A program made the position numbers and the translations under genes. The notes below the pieces were generated by a model that saw only the letters and a program-made list of their open reading frames with translations, searched no databases and had not been told where the DNA came from. From positions 1 through 64,000 of the forward strand of contig NZ_JAQFVG010000243.1 of NCBI RefSeq assembly GCF_029439455.1: 64,000 bases of DNA, given 5' to 3'. The DNA comes from Caballeronia sp. BR00000012568055. Lineage in GTDB: Bacteria; Pseudomonadota; Gammaproteobacteria; Burkholderiales; Burkholderiaceae. Shown piece by piece: positions 57,828-64,000 of this stretch. Position 1 is the first letter of the stretch; the number at the start of each line of letters is the position of its first letter.

Positions 57828-58820
57828 TTGGACCCCATTCGCGCATCCGATCTAAAAACCATTCTGCACTCCAAACGTGCAAACCTTTACTATCTCGAAC
57901 ACTGCCGCGTACTCGTCAATGGCGGTCGCGTCGAATACGTAACCGATGCGGGTAAGAAAAGCCTCTACTGGAACATCCCCATCGCCAATACGACGAGCAT
58001 TTTGCTCGGCACCGGCACATCCATCACGCAAGCGGCGATGCGTGAGCTTGCAAAGGCCGGCGTGCTGGTGGGCTTTTGCGGCGGCGGTGGCACGCCGCTC
58101 TACAGCGCAAACGAAATCGATGTCGAGATAGCCTGGCTATCACCACAAAGCGAATATCGGCCAACGGAGTATCTTCAGGCCTGGGTGCGCTTCTGGTTCA
58201 ACGATGACTTACGCTCTCAAGCCGCCAGACATCTGCAAACAACTCGCTTGTCACGACTACAGCACGCCTGGACCGCACGCGCGTTACGCGAGTCAGGATT
58301 CACCGTCGATGCCGACCGCCTTCACGCGCTCGTTAAGCAGTTTGAAAAACAGATCGCCGCAGCGCCCGATTCGGCCGCACTGCTTATCATCGAAGCGCGA
58401 CTCACGAAGGCCTTGTTCAAGCTCGCAGTGGACACCGTTGACTACGGCGACTTCACGCGAGCCAAACGCGGAAGCGGCACAGATGCCGCCAACCGCTTCT
58501 TGGACCACGGCAATTACCTGGCTTACGGACTCGGCGCAACCGCCACCTGGGTACTCGGCTTGCCACACGGCCTCGCGGTACTACACGGCAAAACGAGGCG
58601 CGGCGGACTGGTGTTCGATGCCGCCGATCTCGTCAAAGACGCAACCATTCTTCCGCAAGCGTTCCTTTCGGCGATGCGCGGTGACGACGAGCAGCAGTTT
58701 CGTCGCCAGTGCATTGAAGCACTCACACGCGATGAATCGCTGGACTTCATCATCGATACGCTCAAGTCCATCGCAACAGAAACCGGGAATCTTAATCACT
58801 CGCCGGATGCGCAAGCATGA
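57828..58820 (+). CDS. cas1: CRISPR-associated endonuclease Cas1, type I-F
   Basis: Integrase subunit for spacer acquisition, 330 residues. The metal ligands are visible: Glu in LLIIEARLTKAL (E189), His in GLPHGLAVLHG (H247) and Asp in FDAADLVKDA (about D266). The GTGTSITQAAMRELAKAGVL stretch of the N-terminal beta domain is typical for the I-F type. The start is TTG at 57828 with AAGGAG 6 nt upstream. The stop overlaps the cas2-3 start (ATGA), so the two proteins, which form one complex, are translationally coupled. Confidence 0.96.
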   Translation: MDPIRASDLKTILHSKRANLYYLEHCRVLVNGGRVEYVTDAGKKSLYWNIPIANTTSILLGTGTSITQAAMRELAKAGVLVGFCGGGGTPLYSANEIDVEIAWLSPQSEYRPTEYLQAWVRFWFNDDLRSQAARHLQTTRLSRLQHAWTARALRESGFTVDADRLHALVKQFEKQIAAAPDSAALLIIEARLTKALFKLAVDTVDYGDFTRAKRGSGTDAANRFLDHGNYLAYGLGATATWVLGLPHGLAVLHGKTRRGGLVFDAADLVKDATILPQAFLSAMRGDDEQQFRRQCIEALTRDESLDFIIDTLKSIATETGNLNHSPDAQA

Positions 58821-61800
58821 ACGTACTCTTCGTTTCCCAATGCAATAAACGCGCGCTGACCGAAACACGCCGCATACTGGATCAGTTTGCCGAGCGACGC
58901 GGCGAGCGCACGTGGCAAACGTCCATCACGCAAGCCGGACTCGATACCGTTCGCAAACTGCTGCGCCAAAGCGCTCGAAAAAACACCGCCGTAGCGTGCC
59001 ATTGGATACGCGGCAGAGATCATAGCGAACTGATGTGGATCATAGGTGATGCGCGTCAGTTCAACACCGAAGGTGCAGTGCCGACCAACAGCACAACGAA
59101 CGATATACTCCGCGCCGACGACGAGAGCACCTGGCATCATCTGCCGGCAATGTCGGCGCTGAGTGCGCTGGCGGCGTTGGTGCACGATCTGGGCAAGGCC
59201 ACGCAGGCATTTCAGGATCGCTTGCGAAAACCGCGTATGGGGGAGCGGAATCACTACCGGCACGAATGGGTATCGGTGCGGCTTTTTCAGGCATTTGTTT
59301 GCATAACGAACGATGATAACGATTGGTTGAATCGGCTCGCAACCTGTGCCGATTCGCAGATCGACGCTAAAGCATTCGAAGCGCAGTGGCTGGATCATCA
59401 TTCGGGCCGTCTGCTTCGCGATGGTCTCGATGAGCCGCAAGCCAGCACCAACTTTCCCTTCGCCACGTTGCCGCCGCTGGCGCAGGCGGTCGCGTGGTTG
59501 ATCCTGACGCATCATCGGATGCCATGCTTGCCCGTCAGACAAGCCGATGGAAGCGAAGCGGCGGATATCGATCATGCGGGTGCAACATGGCGTCGCTTCG
59601 GTGCGAATGTGAACGCCATCAATCGAAGTGCCTTGCTCGACCTGATGGCGCGGATCAATGCAGACTGGAACGAGCCACGCGAGAAAGCGGACTTTGCCGT
59701 GGTGGTGAAGCATTGGCGATTCCCGCACGGATTGCCTGTCAGCACGTCAGCGTGGCGCAAACAGGCGGCGCGCTATGCGCGCAAGCTGCAGACGCTTCCG
59801 CATTCGCAGACGATGACTGCCGCAATGGATGATCCATTCATCATGCATATTTCCCGGCTTTGCGTGATGCTGGCCGATCATCACTATTCGAGCATCGAGG
59901 ACGATGCGCGTCGCATGCCGCATCGAAACGCGGACTATCCGTTGTATGCCAACACGCGCCGCTTGCGAGGCATTGAGCCAACCACGAACGCGGCGCACGA
60001 GCCTGCATTCAATCAAACGCTCGATGAACATCTGCTCGGCGTGCAGGCGCACGCATCGCTGATTGCTCGTTCGTTGCCGACGCTGGTGCGCAGTCTTCCT
60101 GCATTGCAGAACCATCGCGGACTCAAGAAACGAAATACCGATGCCCGTTTTCATTGGCAAGACAAAGCGTCCGACCTCGCCGCCGGCATACGAACGCGCG
60201 CGGCTGAGCACGGCGCATTTATCGTCAACATGGCATCGACGGGATGCGGCAAGACTTTAGGCAACGCGCGAATCATGAAGGCACTCGCCGATCCGGTCCG
60301 CGGCATGCGATGCGCGTTTGCCATCGGCCTGCGCACGCTGACGCTGCAAACCGGACATAGCTTTCAACGCGATCTCGGATTGGACGAAAGCCAGTTGGCT
60401 ATCAGGGTCGGAGGCGCGGACAGTCGCGCGTTGATCGATTGCAGGGAAGATCAGGCCGAAGCAAGTGGTTCCGCATCGACGCAAGGTTTGCTCGATGAGG
60501 GCGGTCAATTGATTTTCGAAGGCAATGACCAGCATCCGCTTCTGCAACGCATGACAGATGATTCGAAAGTTCGCTCGCTGGTTGCCGCGCCGCTGTTGGT
60601 CTGCACGGTCGATCATCTGACGCCCGCAACAGAAAGTCTTCGAGGCGGGCGACAGATTGCACTGATGTTAAGACTCCTTACCAGTGATCTCGTTTTAGAC
60701 GAACCAGACGATTTCGATATGACCGATCTTCCGGCGTTGACGCGACTGGTCCACTGGTCCGGGCTGCTTGGCGCTCGGGTGTTGTTATCGTCAGCGACGT
60801 TGCCGCCTGCGCTCGTGCAGGGCTTGTTTCTCGCGTATCTGGATGGTCGGACGCACTATCAGCGCAATCGTGGCGAGCGGCCGGGGGAAATGCCGCGCGT
60901 CGCGTGTCTGTGGGTCGATGAGCTCGCGCAAACCCACGCCGATTGTGCCGATGGCGCGAGTTTCAGGCTGGCGCATGATGCATTCGTGCAAAAGCGTTGT
61001 GTTCAACTGAGCAAAGCGGAAGTGCGGCGGCGAGCGGAACTTGTGCCGCTGCCCGGCAGCACGTGGTCGGCAATGGAAAAGCGCGAACGACACGAAGCGT
61101 TCGCCGTGCTGGCGCTGCAACGTGCGTGGACCTTGCATCAGGACGAACAGAATCACATCGTCGATGCGCCAAGCGGCAAGCGCGTGAGTTTTGGATTGAT
61201 TCGGATGGCTAACATAAAGCCGTTGTTTGATGTTGCGCGAGCGATGTATCGGCTTGGTGCGCCTGTGCCGGATGTGCGCGTGCATCTGTGCGTATATCAC
61301 TCGCAGTTTCCGCTGCTTGCGCGCTCAGAGATCGAAAGGCAGCTCGATGGCGTGTTGAATCGTCGTCCGGATAAGCAGGGTGATGATCCCGCGTTACGCC
61401 ATGCTTCCGTGCGCAAGTTGCTGGACGCGAGTCCGGAGCTCCATCATATGTTCGTCGTGTTGGCGTCACCCGTCTGTGAGGTAGGAAGGGATTGGGATGC
61501 GGATTGGGCAATCGCAGAACCCTCGTCGATTCGTTCGCTGATTCAGCTTGCAGGACGAGTAAGACGTCATCGGTCCGGAGCGGTAGTGCGCCCCAACATC
61601 CTTGTATTCGATACGAACCTGCGCCACTTCGAGCATAAAAGCAGCGCTGCTGCGGTGTTCTGCAAGCCGGGTTTCGAAATGTCTTTCGTCGATCCGAAGA
61701 CGCACGATGTGACTGTGTCAAAGCAACAGGATTCGGGAATCCATTTTCATTTGAGGTCCCACCGGTTGAGTGATCTGCTCGATCTTCCTGAAGACAACCC

Positions 61801-62365
61801 AGCGTGGCCGATCGATGCTCAGCCGCGCATTCAACACGCCGACAAGCTGCAACCGAGCCAAAGTCTGATCGACCTTGAACACGGCCGAATGCGCGACGCG
61901 ATGCTTCCACGCGAGCCTACCGGCAAGCTTTATACGCCCGTGGACCGCGATGCCACTCGACATTGGCATATCCGCGACGCGCGATATGCGCGGATTTGGC
62001 TCACTGGTGTATTGCCGCAATTGCAGCGCTTTCGATTGGATTCGCAGCGTCGGGAGGATGTTGTTCTTCTGCCGTCCGAGGATGAAGATGAGTTAGTTCT
62101 GCATCGCGTGATCGATGGACAGGGGCGTCAGCCGAAAACCTATACGAATATTAAAGACCTGCTCTCGCGCATTCCAGACCACGAAATGACAGGCGCGGGT
62201 GTCGGTCCGTGGTGTCATGCTGAGTTGTTGGATCTGTTGCGGCAAACGGCTGATGCGCAGGATCAAAGCATGTTTGCCATCGCTAAGAAAATCGCTTCCG
62301 TTAGCTTGCCTGAATCACGAGATGGTTGGTGGTTCCATTCATTGCTCGGTTTCAGCAAGCGATGA
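58817..62365 (+). CDS. cas3: Cas2-3 fusion, type I-F
   Basis: Protein of 1182 residues combining adaptation and interference. The N-terminal Cas2-like domain spans about 1-95, the HD nuclease has AALVHDLGKATQAF (H123, D124) and YRHEWVSV, the SF2 helicase has STGCGKT (about 475), LVLDEPDDF (about 628) and LLSSATLPPA, and the rest is the helicase/C-terminal domain. It binds Cas1 during integration and degrades targets recruited by Csy. Overlaps cas1 by 4 bp. Confidence 0.97.
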   Translation: MNVLFVSQCNKRALTETRRILDQFAERRGERTWQTSITQAGLDTVRKLLRQSARKNTAVACHWIRGRDHSELMWIIGDARQFNTEGAVPTNSTTNDILRADDESTWHHLPAMSALSALAALVHDLGKATQAFQDRLRKPRMGERNHYRHEWVSVRLFQAFVCITNDDNDWLNRLATCADSQIDAKAFEAQWLDHHSGRLLRDGLDEPQASTNFPFATLPPLAQAVAWLILTHHRMPCLPVRQADGSEAADIDHAGATWRRFGANVNAINRSALLDLMARINADWNEPREKADFAVVVKHWRFPHGLPVSTSAWRKQAARYARKLQTLPHSQTMTAAMDDPFIMHISRLCVMLADHHYSSIEDDARRMPHRNADYPLYANTRRLRGIEPTTNAAHEPAFNQTLDEHLLGVQAHASLIARSLPTLVRSLPALQNHRGLKKRNTDARFHWQDKASDLAAGIRTRAAEHGAFIVNMASTGCGKTLGNARIMKALADPVRGMRCAFAIGLRTLTLQTGHSFQRDLGLDESQLAIRVGGADSRALIDCREDQAEASGSASTQGLLDEGGQLIFEGNDQHPLLQRMTDDSKVRSLVAAPLLVCTVDHLTPATESLRGGRQIALMLRLLTSDLVLDEPDDFDMTDLPALTRLVHWSGLLGARVLLSSATLPPALVQGLFLAYLDGRTHYQRNRGERPGEMPRVACLWVDELAQTHADCADGASFRLAHDAFVQKRCVQLSKAEVRRRAELVPLPGSTWSAMEKRERHEAFAVLALQRAWTLHQDEQNHIVDAPSGKRVSFGLIRMANIKPLFDVARAMYRLGAPVPDVRVHLCVYHSQFPLLARSEIERQLDGVLNRRPDKQGDDPALRHASVRKLLDASPELHHMFVVLASPVCEVGRDWDADWAIAEPSSIRSLIQLAGRVRRHRSGAVVRPNILVFDTNLRHFEHKSSAAAVFCKPGFEMSFVDPKTHDVTVSKQQDSGIHFHLRSHRLSDLLDLPEDNPAWPIDAQPRIQHADKLQPSQSLIDLEHGRMRDAMLPREPTGKLYTPVDRDATRHWHIRDARYARIWLTGVLPQLQRFRLDSQRREDVVLLPSEDEDELVLHRVIDGQGRQPKTYTNIKDLLSRIPDHEMTGAGVGPWCHAELLDLLRQTADAQDQSMFAIAKKIASVSLPESRDGWWFHSLLGFSKR

Positions 62366-62367
62366 TA

Positions 62368-62451
62368 TTTAGCTGCCTTCGCGGCGAGAGAGGGAAAATG
62401 TTAAGCCTTCAGAGCTAACTTTTATGAGCTACCGATAAGGTAGAAAGTCAT
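62368..62451 (+). repeat. Degenerate one-spacer mini-CRISPR (CreA/CreR-like candidate)
   Basis: Two repeat-like elements lie just after the cas2-3 stop. Element 1 (62368-62395) matches the array repeat in the GCTGCC/GGC core (CTGCC-TTCGC-GGCGA). Element 2 (62424-62451) keeps the Cas6f-type hairpin by covariation: CTACC (62429-62433), loop GATAA, GGTAG (62439-62443), against CTGCC-GCGTA-GGCAG in the array. Their starts are 56 bp apart (array period 60). The 28-nt pseudo-spacer contains GTTAAGCCTTCAGAGCTAA (62400-62418). No ORF explains the conservation of the hairpin. Confidence 0.6.
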
Positions 62452-62463
62452 CCTAAGAATATC

Positions 62464-62526
62464 ATGATGGCGAGTAAGCTTTTTAAGAAAATTGGCGATG
62501 CCTTAAAGCAACCTCGATGCGTATAG
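62464..62526 (+). CDS. Candidate 20-codon mini-ORF in the cas2-3/csy1 gap
   Basis: ATGATG...TAG encodes MMASKLFKKIGDALKQPRCV, a cationic peptide whose KLFKKIGDALK part would form an amphipathic helix, the type of sequence seen in small membrane-active toxins. The Shine-Dalgarno is weak (AAGA). It lies 12 bp after the mini-CRISPR. It may be a chance ORF, a leader peptide for csy1, or a small toxin held down by the adjacent guide RNA. Confidence 0.3.
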   Translation: MMASKLFKKIGDALKQPRCV

Positions 62527-62542
62527 TGGAGTCGCGTAACTG

Positions 62543-62563
62543 CCGTAAAAACTTCAGAGTTAA
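62543..62563 (+). promoter_or_regulatory. Candidate Cascade target (PAM plus partial protospacer) upstream of csy1
   Basis: CC at 62543-62544, the type I-F PAM, is followed by GTAAAAACTTCAGAGTTAA (62545-62563), which matches the mini-CRISPR pseudo-spacer at 15 of 19 positions, including an uninterrupted CTTCAGAG. The site lies 63 bp before the csy1 start and about 18 bp after a possible -10 (TATAGT, 62522-62527). Partial matches block binding-dependent cleavage but still allow repression in known CreA/CreR cases. Confidence 0.5.
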
Positions 62564-62625
62564 ATGGTTGATCTCTCGAAGTGAAAAGATAGAGATAGAC
62601 CAATTCTTGAAAAGAAGGATACCGT

Positions 62626-64000
62626 ATGAAAATAGATGGTTCCGAAGAAAATATCAGCTTTCGAGCAGCAATCGATCAATTCCTTAAAGACCGTTTGCAG
62701 AGCAAGCTCGACAAACTCTCACCCGACGACCCCAAACGCCAGGAATTAATAGCCGAACACCAACGCGACATATGGCTTAAAAGCGCCGCTCGCCGCGTCA
62801 AACAAATCCAGGCAGTCACGCACTCGCTCAAAGCCATCCATTCCGACGCACGCGGCACCAACTTCTACGTCGAGCCATCCACGTTACCAGCACTAAATGT
62901 GCTCGGCAGTCACGCGCTCGGCAGCCGATTCGCTGTCGATGTAGTAGGCAATGCCGCCGCCTTGGACGTCTACAAACTGCTGAAGCTCAAAGCAGGCGGA
63001 CGCAATCTGCTGGAAGCATTGATCGCAAGCGATGCAAACGCGTTACAAGCGCTCTCCGATGATCCAACCGAAGCGCAATCTTTGAGCGATGCGCTGATAT
63101 CCCTCACCGCACCGCGCGCTGGCGTTGCAAGCTCACACGCCCACGCCAAACAGATGTACTGGCTAACCGGCGACGACGCCAACGACGATACGCAATATCA
63201 CCTGTTCGCGCCGCTATATCCAACTTCGCTCGTCCAACCGGTCTACGACGATATCCAGGAGACACGTTTTGGCGAGCCGAACAAAGCCGCGCGTCAAGCG
63301 CGTCGTGATGGTTTGGCGCATGACGGCGAGTGTCGCGAGTATCGTGATCTTGCAGTGCAAAAGCTGGGCGGCACTCAACCGCAGAACGTATCGCAATTGA
63401 CGAGCGAGCGTCGTGGCGTCAACTATTTGTTGTCCTCATCGCCACCGGCAGTCTGGCGGAGTCAGCGCAATTATCTTCCAGTCAACGCGGAGTCAATTTT
63501 CGATCGATCCTTCGAAGCGCGCCCCGATGTGCGCGTTGCAATCCGCAGCCTTCTGAATCTCATGACGAGTTCGCGCCCAAACAATAAAGATACCCGCGAA
63601 CGCGCCAAAGACTTGAGGAACATCATTTTCGATGAACTGGTGATTTACGCAGGCGAACTGTCATTTCAGCCTGCCGGGTGGACTCGCGAACCATCGTTCA
63701 AAGACTTGGCTGAGGAAGAGCAGCTATGGCTCGATCCTCGTCGCGCGGAGTTGCCTGATGAGGCTGAGTTTGCGAGTCGATGGCAACACGTGGATTGGCC
63801 TGCTCAGGTGGCCCGGCGCTTCGGCAATTGGCTTAACGATCAGATCATTCGCGCACTCCCGACCGTCGGAAGCAACGAGTCTCGGGTATGGGTAAACGAA
63901 TTGCTGAGCGAAGACAGCACATGGACGCAACAACTGCGTCGTTTGCGCGATCAGTTCGATGCCCCGAACTACATTCCATTTCGCAAGACGCACGATGAAC
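62626..64000 (+). CDS. csy1: Csy1 (Cas8f), type I-F, 3' end outside the window
   Basis: Large subunit of the type I-F surveillance complex, which recognises the CC PAM. The visible 458 codons begin MKIDGSEENISFRAAIDQFL. The N-terminal helical region contains LSPDDPKRQELIAEHQRDIW and KSAARRVKQIQAVTHSLKAI; later HAKQMYWLTGDD and YHLFAPLYPTSLVQPVYDDI are family-typical, and FGEPNKAARQARRD follows. The frame is open to the last base. AAGAAGGA precedes the ATG. It is separated from cas2-3 by 260 bp. Confidence 0.95.
   Translation, partial: MKIDGSEENISFRAAIDQFLKDRLQSKLDKLSPDDPKRQELIAEHQRDIWLKSAARRVKQIQAVTHSLKAIHSDARGTNFYVEPSTLPALNVLGSHALGSRFAVDVVGNAAALDVYKLLKLKAGGRNLLEALIASDANALQALSDDPTEAQSLSDALISLTAPRAGVASSHAHAKQMYWLTGDDANDDTQYHLFAPLYPTSLVQPVYDDIQETRFGEPNKAARQARRDGLAHDGECREYRDLAVQKLGGTQPQNVSQLTSERRGVNYLLSSSPPAVWRSQRNYLPVNAESIFDRSFEARPDVRVAIRSLLNLMTSSRPNNKDTRERAKDLRNIIFDELVIYAGELSFQPAGWTREPSFKDLAEEEQLWLDPRRAELPDEAEFASRWQHVDWPAQVARRFGNWLNDQIIRALPTVGSNESRVWVNELLSEDSTWTQQLRRLRDQFDAPNYIPFRKTHDE

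Noticed and set aside
62533..62560. CTGCCG at 62540-62545 considered as a third degenerate CRISPR repeat
   Set aside because: Only the CTGCCG core matches; there is no GGCAG partner, and the CC there is better explained as the PAM of the guide target.

Overview
The window is high-GC proteobacterial DNA whose gene content and order (glgA-glgE-treS/mak-glgB, thrB/DUF2782/polA, xseB-ispA-dxs-folE2, yqeY-dnaG-rpoD, DUF3563, BPSS1780-type membrane protein, PHB depolymerase-like esterase) fit the Burkholderiaceae, most likely the Burkholderia/Paraburkholderia/Caballeronia group. This assignment is from recognised families and synteny only.

Layout. 1-11.3 kb: minus-strand alpha-glucan/trehalose cluster (glgA, an N-terminally extended glgE, a treS-maltokinase fusion, glgB). 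11.6-24.6 kb: membrane proteins, a metallophosphatase, topoisomerase IB, a RES/Xre toxin-antitoxin pair, a small operon behind a strong LexA box, a Pit phosphate transporter, ModE, a PAP2 protein, a PHB-depolymerase-type esterase, DUF3563, and ohr/ohrR. 24.6-48.6 kb: core housekeeping genes (thrB, amn, LOG, polA, ndh, sulfurtransferase, Rieske oxygenase, xseB, ispA, dxs, folE2, gst, tsaD, BaiN-like, yqeY, dnaG, rpoD). 48.67 kb: a tRNA with anticodon CAT. 48.75-53.85 kb: a decayed genomic island carrying a truncated hsdR, two copies of a YkvA/DUF1232-like segment (one broken), two glycosyltransferases, and frameshifted TPR and zinc-ribbon remnants. It ends in an imperfect copy of the tRNA 3' end (att-like). 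53.9-55 kb: a Nudix hydrolase and a DUF333 lipoprotein. 55.48 kb to the end: a type I-F CRISPR-Cas locus with a 37-repeat array, cas1, cas2-3 and the 5' part of csy1 (cas8f).

Most notable observation. The 260-bp gap between cas2-3 and csy1 is unusual for a compact I-F operon and holds what looks like a degenerate one-spacer mini-CRISPR. A first repeat-like element keeps the GCTGCC/GGC core. A second element 56 bp downstream keeps a 5-bp stem and a G...A pentaloop through a compensatory change (CTGCC/GGCAG to CTACC/GGTAG). The pseudo-spacer between them matches (15 of 19) a site directly upstream of csy1 that is preceded by CC, the type I-F PAM. This is the arrangement expected of a Cascade-guided autoregulatory RNA (CreA/CreR-like). 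A 20-codon ORF for a cationic, amphipathic-looking peptide lies in the same gap.

How the parts work together. TreS and its maltokinase domain convert trehalose to maltose and maltose-1-phosphate, GlgE polymerises the latter into alpha-glucan, GlgA extends glucan from a nucleotide sugar, and GlgB adds branches. In the CRISPR locus Cas1 and Cas2-3 insert spacers at the leader end, where IHF-like sites are visible. Csy1 and its downstream partners (outside the window) would form the surveillance complex, and the mini-array may tune their expression.
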